Below, one piece after another: positions 51,673 to 59,415 of a stretch of DNA of 64,000 nt. The notes beneath the pieces were generated by a model, which made no database searches, was not told where the DNA came from, and saw only the letters and a list, made by a program, of their open reading frames with translations. The stretch's first letter is position 1; each line of letters opens with the position of its first letter. Source of the DNA: Curtobacterium guangdongense (lineage in GTDB: Bacteria; Actinomycetota; Actinomycetes; Actinomycetales; Microbacteriaceae); NCBI RefSeq assembly GCF_049341845.1, contig NZ_JBMPIT010000002.1:186001-250000 (forward strand). The letters are read 5' to 3'. The position numbers and the translations under genes are program-made.

Positions 51673-51712
51673 CATCGAGCCCCGGACCGCCGTGGCGGGC
51701 CGGGGCTCGATG
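51673..51712. terminator. Hairpin before the SSB-like gene
   Basis: Arms CATCGAGCCCCGG (51673-51685) and CCGGGGCTCGATG (51700-51712) with an inner CCGCC/GGCGG pairing. It lies between the small gene at 51789 and the SSB-like start, probably ending the former; it could also form in the SSB leader. Confidence 0.65.
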
Positions 51713-51788
51713 TGTGTGGTGTGGACCCGATCAGGCGACTGTGGAGGACGAGTCCCCCGAGCCTCCCGGCCGGGTCAGCCACGTGGGA

Positions 51789-51995
51789 TCAGTGCGCGTG
51801 GAACTCCGGTCGCGTCGCGAGCGGACCGAGCGCGGCGTGGACCGCACCCTTCGCGGACTGGAGCGACGGGTAGACCCCGCCACTGCCGGCCCGGTGTCCG
51901 TAGAGCTCGACCCGGAAGCCGTCCGGCGCACGGTGGATGCTGCCCACCGCTCCTGCCGGACCGACTGCGACCCATGTTCCGTCGTTCTGTGTCAT
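51789..51995 (-). CDS. Small protein of 68 residues, unknown
   Basis: ATG 51995 has a strong GGAGGTGG site seven bases upstream. Sequence has a beta-rich pattern, TWVAVGPAGAVGSIHRAPDG then FRVELYGHRAGSGGVYPSLQ, followed by a helix SAKGAVHAALG. Not recognised. It lies 43 bp after the msrA stop on the same strand and is probably co-transcribed with it. Confidence 0.75.
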   Translation of the reverse strand: MTQNDGTWVAVGPAGAVGSIHRAPDGFRVELYGHRAGSGGVYPSLQSAKGAVHAALGPLATRPEFHAH

Positions 51996-52038
51996 CGTTC
52001 GACCACCTCCTCGTGGCCCCGACGTCCGGTCCTGTTGT

Positions 52039-52566
52039 TCAGGACGCCAGGATGTACTGACTGTAGGCCTTGCGGACCTTGTTCACCTTCGGCAGCGCGA
52101 CTGCGAGGCAGTAGCCCTGGCCGGGGTTCTTCGCGAAGAAGTCCTGGTGGTACTCCTCGGCGGGGAAGAACGTCGTGAGCGGCTCGATCGTGGTGACGAT
52201 CCGGCCGTCCCAGATGTCCGACGCGCGCTCGATGGCGTGCTCGAACAGCGCGCGCTGCTCGTCGTCGGCGGGGAACATCGCCGAGCGGTACTGGGTGCCG
52301 ACGTCGGCACCCTGCCGGTTGAGCTGCCGCGGGTCGTGCAGTGTGAAGAACACGTCGAGGATGACGTCGGCCGGGATCACCGTTTCGTCGAAGGTGACGG
52401 CGACGGCCTCGGCGTGACCGGTGGCACCCGTGCACACCGCCTCGTACGACGGGTTCTCCGTGGTCCCGCCGATGTAGCCGGACACCACGTCCTGCACGCC
52501 CTGGAGCGTGCGGTACACGGCGTCGAGACACCAGAAACATCCACCTGCGAGCACGAACGTGGTCAT
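52039..52566 (-). CDS. msrA: Peptide methionine sulfoxide reductase A
   Basis: 175 residues, catalytic C10 in GGCFWC, then YIGGTTENPSYEAVCTGATG and GQGYC near the C terminus, the last Cys probably recycling. Repairs methionine-S-sulfoxide in oxidised proteins. ATG at 52566. Short gap of 43 bp to the small gene at 51995 downstream. Confidence 0.97.
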   Translation of the reverse strand: MTTFVLAGGCFWCLDAVYRTLQGVQDVVSGYIGGTTENPSYEAVCTGATGHAEAVAVTFDETVIPADVILDVFFTLHDPRQLNRQGADVGTQYRSAMFPADDEQRALFEHAIERASDIWDGRIVTTIEPLTTFFPAEEYHQDFFAKNPGQGYCLAVALPKVNKVRKAYSQYILAS

Positions 52567-52732
52567 GGGCACAACGTACCGCCCCGGCCTCCGAGGACCC
52601 CCGGGTCTCGAGTGTGTCCTCCACAACGCGCAGCCGGCCCGCACTGTCCCCCGAGTCCTCCGAGACACCTCGGCGTGTCGGAGGTGCGCCGTAGCGTCAG
52701 CAGCACACCGACCAGGAACAGGAGGCACCTCG

Positions 52733-52999
52733 ATGCTGACGACCACCGAACCCCAGCTGCGCATCCGGACCGCGCACCCCGTCGCACGCTCCCGCGGTGA
52801 CCTCCGCGTCCTCGACGTCCGCGACGACCTCTCCCGCGTGACCCGTTCCAACGGCGAGATCGTCGGGTACGTCGACCGTGTCGACGTGGCAGGCGACACC
52901 GCCTACCGAGCGCGGCGGTACATCGCCGCCGAGCGCCGGTTCGTCGAACTGCCGAACGTCTGGTCCGTCGACGACGCGGTGGACTGCCTGCGCTGGTGA
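52733..52999 (+). CDS. Small protein of 88 residues, unknown
   Basis: GGAGG lies before the ATG at 52733. A basic start (RIRTAHPVARSRGDLRVLDV) precedes an alternating strand pattern (VTRSNGEIVGYVDRVD, YRARRYIAAERRFVELPNVW) and the end SVDDAVDCLRW. Resembles small actinobacterial proteins of unknown role with an RHH- or beta-type core; no function can be assigned. Divergent from msrA. Confidence 0.7.
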   Translation: MLTTTEPQLRIRTAHPVARSRGDLRVLDVRDDLSRVTRSNGEIVGYVDRVDVAGDTAYRARRYIAAERRFVELPNVWSVDDAVDCLRW

Positions 53000-53041
53000 C
53001 CCCGACACGTCGAGCGCGTCGAGCGCTTCGATCCGATGATG

Positions 53042-53054
53042 TTCCACATTGGAA
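53042..53054. promoter_or_regulatory. Small dyad TTCCA-CAT-TGGAA
   Basis: A perfect 5-3-5 inverted repeat in the 130-bp gap before the gene at 53129. Possible regulator site; no further support. Confidence 0.3.
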
Positions 53055-53128
53055 TCACGTCGGACCGGATGCGCGGAACGCCGCCTGATCTCCCCTGGAA
53101 CCGACCGACTCGTGAGTATGGTGCGCGC

Positions 53129-54433
53129 ATGGACTGGTGGAACGACCTTCTCGACTGGACCTCGTCGGACACGGGGTGGCGGGTGATCTCCGGAGCGCTG
53201 ATCCCCTTCGTGGCGATCGTCGTGGCCGGTGTCGTCGCGGCCCTCATCGGACGCGGTGCGACCAAGCGCGTGGTGAGCCTGCAGGAGCGGGAAGCCAAGA
53301 ACGCCGCCGTCGCAGCGATCATCTCGGCGGCCCGCAAGGCTGCGTCGTGGGGCTCCCTCGGTCACGACGAGCGCGGGTACGCGGACCACCTCGCCGAGGA
53401 CGCCGACATCCGTCTCCGCCTGCTGCCGATCAACGGTGCGCCGCTCGCCGCGAACTGGGCGCAGCACGAGATCGCCGACATCAAGAAGAACTCCTCGACG
53501 TTCAGCTTCCAGGCGGAGCAGTCCCTCGCCGAGTTCCGCGACCGGCTGCTCGAGTGGCAGTCCCGGCCCGGCAAGGCACGCAAGCTCTTCAAGTACGACC
53601 TCGAGCGCTGGAAGTTCGAGTCGCCCGATCCCGACGCCGACCTGATCAAGCGTCAGCAGGACTGGAGCGCCGACCAGGCGAGCGGCAAGCGCGCGCCAGA
53701 GCCGACGCCGGCCCCGACGCCGACGACCACCTCCCTGCGGCCTGCGCCGCAGCGGACGGGAGGCCCGACCACGCCCGCCGCGCAGCCCGCGTCCGCGACC
53801 GCGGGCCCCATTGCCCCAGCAGCCGCCGGCACGGCAGCCGCGGGCACGGCAGCCGCCGGCACGCCGGGCACCACCGCGAACGCAGGCGCTGGCACTGCAG
53901 CCGCTGGCACTGCAGGCGCCGCCGCGTACACCGCGACGCGCGGCACCGACCCGAACGCCACGACGCCGATCACGGACGGCGCGACCCGCTCGTTCGGTGA
54001 CGGACTCACCCGCCCGTACGGTGACGACCAGCCGGCGCCGACACCGATCCGTCCGGCACTCGGGACTCCCGGTACGCCCGGGGCGCCCGGCACGTCGGGG
54101 ACTCCCGGCACGCCCGGGGCTCCCGGCACGCCGGTGTCCCCGTCACGCGGTTCGAACGACGTCGACGCGGACAACGCCGACGTCGTCGACGAGCAGCCGG
54201 TGTCGCCGCTCCGACCGCAGTCCTCGCCCCGCGAGACGGACACGCAGCGTGACGCCGGCAACCTCACCGACGGTCCCGTCGATGCCGCCGGCCCCGCGAA
54301 CACGACGTCGATCCCCACCCGGATCGCCGACGCCCCGGTGGAACCCGCGGACGCGGACGAGACGGCAGAGGCGCCGTACACGCAGCCGATCAGCGCCAAC
54401 GAGCTGCGTCGCCGCGCCGAGGACGACGAGTAG
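53129..54433 (+). CDS. Membrane-anchored protein with long low-complexity tail, unknown
   Basis: 434 residues. One N-terminal transmembrane helix (about 20-42, SGALIPFVAIVVAGVVAALI), a helical cytoplasmic domain (about 45-185, charged, coiled-coil-like, LAEFRDRLLEWQSRPGK) and a tail from about 190 with Pro/Thr then AAAGT-type and GTPGAPGT-type repeats, ending in acidic and Thr-rich sequence. Function unknown. TATGGT at 53117-53122 stands six bases before the ATG, so the start is probably leaderless. A strong terminator follows. Confidence 0.8.
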   Translation: MDWWNDLLDWTSSDTGWRVISGALIPFVAIVVAGVVAALIGRGATKRVVSLQEREAKNAAVAAIISAARKAASWGSLGHDERGYADHLAEDADIRLRLLPINGAPLAANWAQHEIADIKKNSSTFSFQAEQSLAEFRDRLLEWQSRPGKARKLFKYDLERWKFESPDPDADLIKRQQDWSADQASGKRAPEPTPAPTPTTTSLRPAPQRTGGPTTPAAQPASATAGPIAPAAAGTAAAGTAAAGTPGTTANAGAGTAAAGTAGAAAYTATRGTDPNATTPITDGATRSFGDGLTRPYGDDQPAPTPIRPALGTPGTPGAPGTSGTPGTPGAPGTPVSPSRGSNDVDADNADVVDEQPVSPLRPQSSPRETDTQRDAGNLTDGPVDAAGPANTTSIPTRIADAPVEPADADETAEAPYTQPISANELRRRAEDDE

Positions 54434-54453
54434 CCGTCACCGCCCTCCACCAC

Positions 54454-54489
54454 ACGAAGGCCGCCATCCGAACGGATGGCGGCCTTCGT
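54454..54489. terminator. Terminator hairpin
   Basis: 17-bp perfect arms ACGAAGGCCGCCATCCG and complement with loop AA, 20 bases after the stop of the gene ending at 54433 and just beyond the tRNA-Arg 3' end on the other strand; usable in both directions. Confidence 0.9.
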
Positions 54490-54495
54490 CGTCGG

Positions 54496-54568
54496 TGCCC
54501 CCGGCAGGAATCGAACCCGCGGCACGGTGGGTAGAAACCACCTGCTCTATCCACTGAGCTACGGAGGC
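54496..54568 (-). tRNA. tRNA-Arg (UCU)
   Basis: Reverse strand GCCTCCGTAGCTCAG; acceptor 54562-54568 pairs with 54497-54503 (one G-T pair); anticodon loop TTTCTAC (TCT); T arm GGGTTCGATTCCTGC; discriminator A at 54496. CCA not encoded. Confidence 0.96.
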
Positions 54569-54582
54569 GGACGACTCCGATT

Positions 54583-55143
54583 CTATTCCGAGGGTCGGGG
54601 CAGCCGGTGGACCCACGCGTCGACCTCGGCCTGCGATCGGAGTCGGACGATGCGCAGGTGGGATGCTGTGTCCTCGAGCGGTGGGACCTGGGCCTGCATC
54701 TTCCTGCGCGTCCGGAGCCCCCACCGGATGATGTGGTCCCGGTTCACCAGGACGGTCCACAGCGGCGGCTCGACGTTGCCGTTCCAGAGCTCGATCCGAC
54801 GGGCTCGTCGACGGACGGTCCGACGCACGAGCCGCAAGAGCGCGACGAGGACGGGCAGGTCGAGCCAGACCAAGGTGTCGGCGCGCTCGACGAGGAGCGG
54901 TCGCACCTGGTGGTACTGCCATTCGGTGACCCAGGCGGGTTCGGCGGTGAACGCCTCGACGTCCGCCTCGAAGCTCGGACGCGGCACCCAGCCGGGTCCG
55001 TGGAACAGGGCGTCGATCTCGGTGTGCGGAAGTCCGAGCCGGCGGCTGATCCGACCGGCCGTGGTCGTCTTGCCGACGCCGGTCACACCGGCGACGAGGA
55101 CACGACGTGGCGGCGGGTCGAGGACGTCATCGGCTCCGAGCAC
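54583..55143 (-). CDS. P-loop ATPase/kinase (FlaR-like, small nucleotide kinase fold)
   Basis: 186 residues. Walker A GVTGVGKTT (about 19-27), LPHTEIDALFHGPGW, then a lid region WVTEWQYHQVRPLL and a Walker-B-like strand TLVWLDLP, the pattern of proteins annotated as FlaR or adenylate-kinase-like. A basic segment (LRLVRRTVRRRARR) follows. Substrate unknown. The GTG at 55143 is assumed because no ATG lies nearby. Confidence 0.75.
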   Translation of the reverse strand: MLGADDVLDPPPRRVLVAGVTGVGKTTTAGRISRRLGLPHTEIDALFHGPGWVPRPSFEADVEAFTAEPAWVTEWQYHQVRPLLVERADTLVWLDLPVLVALLRLVRRTVRRRARRIELWNGNVEPPLWTVLVNRDHIIRWGLRTRRKMQAQVPPLEDTASHLRIVRLRSQAEVDAWVHRLPRPSE

Positions 55144-55226
55144 CCGTCGACCCTAGCAATCCGCCGTTCCCCGGACGCTCCCCCGCCGTTCGCCTCCCGG
55201 CAACACCGTCTCCGTAGCGTGCCGAC

Positions 55227-56033
55227 ATGAGCACCGAGCGCGCAGGCGGCACGCCCGCCAGCACCGAGCGCGCCAGCAGCATGCGCGTCGTCGCGGTCAT
55301 CCCTGCGCGCGCGGGCTCGAAGGGCATCCCGGGGAAGAACCTCCGCCCAGTCGCCGGCCGCTCGCTCATCCGTCGCGCCGTCGAGACTGCGTCGCGCGCC
55401 CGCCGCGTTGACGCCGTGGTGGTCTCCACCGACGGAGACGCGATCGCTGCCGAGGCGGTGGCGGCCGGTGCACGCATCGTCCGACGCCCCGCCGACCTCG
55501 CCGACGACGGCGCCAGCTCCGAGTCCGCGCTGCTGCACGCACTCGACGAGCTCCAGGCCGCCGGCGACACCCCCGAGGTCCTGCTCTTCGTCCAGGCGAC
55601 GTCACCGTTCATCGACCCGGCCGACCTCGACGCCGCAGTGGAACGAATCCTCGACCACCACGCGGACTCGGTGTTCGCCGCGACGCCGTCGCACGCGTTC
55701 CTGTGGCGCACCGACCCCGACGGACGTGCGGTCGCGGTGAACCACGACGCGGCGACGCGCCCCCGACGCCAGGACCGAGCACCCGAGTACCGCGAGACCG
55801 GCGCCCTCTACGCGATGCGCGTCGAAGGGTTCCGGCAGCACCGGCACCGGTTCTTCGGGCGCGTCGAGATCGTGCCGGTCGACCCGGCCGGCGCGATCGA
55901 CATCGACGACGAGACGGACCTCGCGCTCGCCGACGCCCTCGCACCCCGGCTCGACCGCACCGCACGAAACGCGAGCACCGCAAGCACCGCACGCGAAGAA
56001 CGCGAAGCCACCACCACGAACGGAGCACCATGA
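55227..56033 (+). CDS. CMP-sialic acid-type cytidylyltransferase (NeuA-like)
   Basis: 268 residues. IPARAGSKGIPGKNLRPVAG is the nucleotide-binding signature of CMP-ulosonate synthetases; FVQATSPFIDPADL, YRETGALYAMR and IDIDDETDLALADAL follow the family. It activates a nine-carbon acid such as Kdn or a sialic acid with CTP. ATG 55227 is taken because TAGCGT lies six bases before it; MRVVAVIPARAG at 55281 is possible. An Ala/Thr/Glu-rich tail precedes an ATGA overlap with the synthase. Confidence 0.9.
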   Translation: MSTERAGGTPASTERASSMRVVAVIPARAGSKGIPGKNLRPVAGRSLIRRAVETASRARRVDAVVVSTDGDAIAAEAVAAGARIVRRPADLADDGASSESALLHALDELQAAGDTPEVLLFVQATSPFIDPADLDAAVERILDHHADSVFAATPSHAFLWRTDPDGRAVAVNHDAATRPRRQDRAPEYRETGALYAMRVEGFRQHRHRFFGRVEIVPVDPAGAIDIDDETDLALADALAPRLDRTARNASTASTAREEREATTTNGAP

Positions 56034-56902
56034 CCGTCAGCATCGGCACGTCCACCATCGGCGCCGGCCACCCCGCGTACCTGATCGGCGAGATCGGCCT
56101 GAACCACAACGGCGACGTGGACGTCGCGAAGCGGCTCGTCGACGTCGCCGCCGACGCGGGGCTGCAGGCCGTGAAGTTCCAGAAGCGGACGCCGGAGATC
56201 TCCACGCCCGAGCACATGAAGCACACCCCGCGCAGCACGCCGTGGGGCGAGATGACCTACCTCGAGTACCGCTACCGCGTCGAGTTCGACCGCGACCAGT
56301 ACATCGAGATCGGCGACCACGCGACGATGCGCGGCCTCGACTGGTTCGCGTCGCCGTGGGACGAGCCGAGCGTGGACTTCCTCGAGGACCTGGGCGTCGT
56401 CGCGTACAAGATCGCCTCCGCGTCGGTCACCGACCTCGGCCTGCTGCACGCGGTGGCAGCGACCGGCAAGCCCGTGATCCTGTCGACCGGGATGTCCACG
56501 CTGGAGCAGATCGACCGCGCGGTCGAGGCGCTCGGCACCGAACGGCTCGTCCTCATGCACGCGACCTCGACGTACCCGCTGCCCGCGGAGGAGGCGAACC
56601 TCCGCATGATCGACACCCTCGCACAGCGCTACATCGGCGTTCCCATCGGGTACTCGGGACACGAGCCCGGCCTGCAGATCTCGATCGCGGCGGTCGCCCT
56701 GGGCGCCACCGCCCTCGAGCGCCACATCACGCTCGACCGCACGATGTGGGGCTCCGACCACGCCGCGTCGCTCGAGCCGCACGGCCTGCAGACCCTCGCG
56801 CGCGACGTCAGGATCATCGAGACCGCCCTCGGCGACGGCGTCAAGCGGGTCATGCCCGGCGAGCTCGCCCCGCTCGCGAAGCTCCGCCGCGTGGACGCGT
56901 GA
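56030..56902 (+). CDS. NeuB-type ulosonic acid synthase lacking the SAF domain
   Basis: 290 residues. IGEIGLNHNGDVDVAKRLVD, VKFQKRTPEISTPE, LSTGMSTLEQIDRAVEALG and GYSGHEPG...ERHITLDRTMWGSDHAAS are the NeuB barrel motifs; the enzyme joins phosphoenolpyruvate to a hexose (mannose or ManNAc type). Normal NeuB is about 340 residues with a C-terminal antifreeze-like SAF domain that closes the active site; here the chain ends soon after the barrel. Overlaps genes on both sides by four bases. Confidence 0.9.
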   Translation: MTVSIGTSTIGAGHPAYLIGEIGLNHNGDVDVAKRLVDVAADAGLQAVKFQKRTPEISTPEHMKHTPRSTPWGEMTYLEYRYRVEFDRDQYIEIGDHATMRGLDWFASPWDEPSVDFLEDLGVVAYKIASASVTDLGLLHAVAATGKPVILSTGMSTLEQIDRAVEALGTERLVLMHATSTYPLPAEEANLRMIDTLAQRYIGVPIGYSGHEPGLQISIAAVALGATALERHITLDRTMWGSDHAASLEPHGLQTLARDVRIIETALGDGVKRVMPGELAPLAKLRRVDA

Positions 56903-58383
56903 CCCCAGCGTCGAGCGTCGTGCGCGGGTCCGGGGACACGGCCGGGAGGCACGTGGTCGGGATCGTGGACACCGACTCGTTCGCGAAGTGGGGCAGTCAC
57001 CTGCTCGCCGCGGCCCCCGAGAACTGGTCGCTCGAGCTCCTCGTGGTGGACACCCCGCGGACCGCGAGCCCGGCACAGCTCCGTTCGGCGTTCCGCGGTC
57101 TGGACGGTCGGTTGGCCCACCTGGCATCGGCTCCCCCGGCACCGCTCGAGGTCGACGCCGTCGTCGACCACGTCCGACTGACCGAGCCCGACGCGGTCCT
57201 GGTCTCGGTGATCGGCCCGGTCGCGGAACTCCTCGTCGACCTGGTCCACCGCACGGTCCCCCGTCGGCCCGTCCTGCTGACAGGGCTCCCTGGTATCTCC
57301 TTCCCCGCGAAGTGGAAGGGCGTGTTCTCCCGAGCCCGCGCCGACCTGTTCGTGCTGCACAGCCACCGCGAGGTCCGCGAGTACGACGCCCTCGCGACGG
57401 AGAACGGTGTCGAGCCGCACTTCGCCCTGGCCACGCTGCCCTTCGCCCGCCCCGGCGTCGTGGCGCGTCGGACCGTGGCACCGGACTCCGTCGTGTTCGC
57501 CGCACAGCCGAGCGTCCCGGCCACACGTGACGATCGGGCGCAGGTCGTCGCGTGGCTCGCGGAGACCGCCCGCCGGCACCCGGAGTGGCGTGTGGTGCTG
57601 AAGACCCGTGCGGTCGCCGGCGAACAGCAGACACACCGCGAGGCCTTCCCGTACGCGGATCTGCTGCCGACGGACGCCCCGACGAACCTCGTGGTCGAGA
57701 CCGGTCCGATGGCCGCGCACCTCGACCGCGCCGTGGCGCTCGTCACGATCAGCTCCACCGCCGTGCTCGAGGCGGCCGCGCGGGGCATCCCGGCGCTGAC
57801 CCTGACGGACTTCGGTGTCTCCCGCCCGTTGATCAACGAGGTGTTCGTCGGCAGCGGCCTCGAGGGTGACGCGGGCGACCTCGTCGACGGCCGGTTCGGC
57901 AGGGTCCGACCGGCGTGGATGACGGACAACTACTTCCACCCGGCGACGGACGACGACTGGGTGACACGGGCCGAGGCGTTGATGCTACGACGGGACGCCG
58001 GCACCCTGGCGGACCGGCCGAGCGCCCGACGCAGTCGTGGTGGGGCACTCCGCCGTGCCTGGGACCGGAAGAACGCCCTCGGCAGCGCGGACCGGTCGGC
58101 GATCGGTACGGCAGCGCTCGTCGTCGGCGCGCCGGTCAGGAGCGCGAAACGTGCCGTGCGTCGCGTGCTGCGTGTGGTCCGACCGCCGGCGCCGACGATC
58201 GTCGGGGCACCGCGCTCCCAGCGGACGCAGGCCGACGGACCCACCGCACCACGGATGTCCGAGGTGACCCCGTCCGAGAGCCCGGCGGCGTCGGCGAGCC
58301 GAGCCGAGCCTCCAGTCCGGGTGTCAGGCGACCGCCTTCGCGACCGCGACCAGCAGCTGGTCCCGGGAGGGGACCCCGGGTGA
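56899..58383 (+). CDS. Putative glycosyltransferase (DUF6716-like)
   Basis: 494 residues from a GTG overlapping the NeuB stop. A GT-B-like pattern: VVGIVDTDSFAKWGSHLLAA at the start, TGLPGISFPAKWKGVFSRAR, VVETGPMAAHLDRAVALVTI and SSTAVLEAAARGIPALTLTD, then a basic helix tail. Family name given from memory; it probably uses the CMP-sugar made by its two partners, perhaps for a cell-wall polymer. The last 60 bases overlap the convergent thioredoxin-like gene, and the dispersed motif occurs at 58304-58320, so the tail may be an extension. Confidence 0.75.
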   Translation: MTPASSVVRGSGDTAGRHVVGIVDTDSFAKWGSHLLAAAPENWSLELLVVDTPRTASPAQLRSAFRGLDGRLAHLASAPPAPLEVDAVVDHVRLTEPDAVLVSVIGPVAELLVDLVHRTVPRRPVLLTGLPGISFPAKWKGVFSRARADLFVLHSHREVREYDALATENGVEPHFALATLPFARPGVVARRTVAPDSVVFAAQPSVPATRDDRAQVVAWLAETARRHPEWRVVLKTRAVAGEQQTHREAFPYADLLPTDAPTNLVVETGPMAAHLDRAVALVTISSTAVLEAAARGIPALTLTDFGVSRPLINEVFVGSGLEGDAGDLVDGRFGRVRPAWMTDNYFHPATDDDWVTRAEALMLRRDAGTLADRPSARRSRGGALRRAWDRKNALGSADRSAIGTAALVVGAPVRSAKRAVRRVLRVVRPPAPTIVGAPRSQRTQADGPTAPRMSEVTPSESPAASASRAEPPVRVSGDRLRDRDQQLVPGGDPG

Positions 58384-58587
58384 ACGGAAGACCTCGGCTC
58401 CGTCCTCGCCCCGCACGATGATCGTCGGGGTCGAACGGATGCCGAGGTCTTCAGCGTCGTCGGGGTGTGCCGCGACGTCGCGTTCGGTCACCGTCAGCCC
58501 GGGGACCAGCCGTGCCGCGTCGGCGGCCACCCGGCGGGCGGCGGCGCACGGTGCGCAGAAGGCGGAGGTCCAGAGGTCGAGCTGCAT
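58324..58587 (-). CDS. Thioredoxin-like protein
   Basis: 87 residues, glutaredoxin/thioredoxin fold without the C-terminal helix. CxxC motif C12-A-P-C15 (FCAPCAAARR), cis-Pro in RSTPTIIV. Starts MQLDLWTSAFCAPC at ATG 58587. Probably a disulfide reductase for an unknown partner. Its 3' end overlaps the glycosyltransferase gene by 60 bp. Confidence 0.9.
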   Translation of the reverse strand: MQLDLWTSAFCAPCAAARRVAADAARLVPGLTVTERDVAAHPDDAEDLGIRSTPTIIVRGEDGAEVFRSPGVPSRDQLLVAVAKAVA

Positions 58588-58616
58588 GTGATCCTGCAAC
58601 GTCGAAGCGGCTCGGA

Positions 58617-58907
58617 CTACTCCCGGTCGAACTCGCCGCTGCGGTCGCCGCGGTCGGCGAGGTCGTCCACGGGGTCGGACTCGCCCGGCTCGTAGGTGTA
58701 GTCGACGGAGATCTGGTCGAGGACGTGGCGGGAGCCGGTCGCCCGGTAGGTGAAGGCCGTCTGGAGGCCCTCGACGTCCGCGTAGACCGTCACTTCGTCG
58801 TCCACCGAACCGCTCGTCGCGGTGCGGGTGTCCGTGGTCCCGTCGAAGGGGCCCTGGTGGAAGATCGCGGTGTACTCGCTGCCTTCGTCGATGGTGATGT
58901 CGCTCAT
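58617..58907 (-). CDS. Small acidic protein of 96 residues, unknown
   Basis: Beta-rich pattern (EYTAIFHQGPFDGTTDTRTA; VTVYADVEGLQTAFTYRATG), very acidic end (DDLADRGDRSGEFDRE). Not recognised. ATG 58907; divergent from the MarR gene with 61 bp between. The thioredoxin-like gene follows 29 bp downstream on the same strand. Confidence 0.65.
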   Translation of the reverse strand: MSDITIDEGSEYTAIFHQGPFDGTTDTRTATSGSVDDEVTVYADVEGLQTAFTYRATGSRHVLDQISVDYTYEPGESDPVDDLADRGDRSGEFDRE

Positions 58908-58933
58908 TCATCACTTCTACCAGGGACGCCCTG

Positions 58934-58962
58934 TTGCAAGATACATAGCAACGCTATATAGT
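58934..58962 (+). promoter_or_regulatory. Promoter and dyad of the MarR-MFS operon
   Basis: TTGCAA (58934-58939), 17 bases, TATAGT (58957-58962), six bases before ATG 58969: a leaderless promoter. The imperfect dyad ATAGC-AAC-GCTAT (58944-58956) fills the spacer up to the -10 element, fitting MarR autorepression. Confidence 0.75.
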
Positions 58963-58968
58963 TCAGCT

Positions 58969-59415
58969 ATGGAAACAACGCGCGAGCAGACGATCGAGAC
59001 CCTCCTCGTCTCGGTCAACCGCCTGATCCGCGTCGCCGCCCAGGCCGCCGGCAGCACCACGTCGTCGGCCGTCTGGCGCACGCTGGGCATCCTCGAGTCC
59101 GACCAGCCGCTCCGGCTCGGCGAACTCGCGAAGCAGTCCCGCGTCTCCCAACCCACGATGACCCGACTCGTCGCCGGCATGCTCGCTGACGGCCTGATCT
59201 CGCGGACCGTCGACCCCGACGACTCCCGCGGGCAGCTCATCGAGATCACGTCCGAGGGTCGCGTCCGTCTCGCCGACTGGCGCACGACGCTCACCCGCAC
59301 GGTCGGGCCGATGTTCGCCGATCTCGACGACGACCAGTGGGACATCCTGCACGAGGCATCGGCCCTCATCGCATCGGCCCTCGCCACGGGGACCAGAACG
59401 GAGATCACCGCGTGA
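58969..59415 (+). CDS. MarR-family transcriptional regulator
   Basis: 148 residues: winged helix with LRLGELAKQSRVSQPTMTRL (recognition helix) and wing DPDDSRGQLIEITSEG, helical dimerisation ends. GTGA overlap with the MFS gene that follows. Likely senses a compound exported by that transporter and represses both through the dyad in the promoter. Confidence 0.95.
   Translation: METTREQTIETLLVSVNRLIRVAAQAAGSTTSSAVWRTLGILESDQPLRLGELAKQSRVSQPTMTRLVAGMLADGLISRTVDPDDSRGQLIEITSEGRVRLADWRTTLTRTVGPMFADLDDDQWDILHEASALIASALATGTRTEITA

Noticed and set aside
51853..51868. Another copy of the dispersed motif (GGACTGGAGCG)
   Set aside because: Only part of the motif matches and it is explained by ordinary codons for Ser-Leu-Gln-Ser in the small protein.
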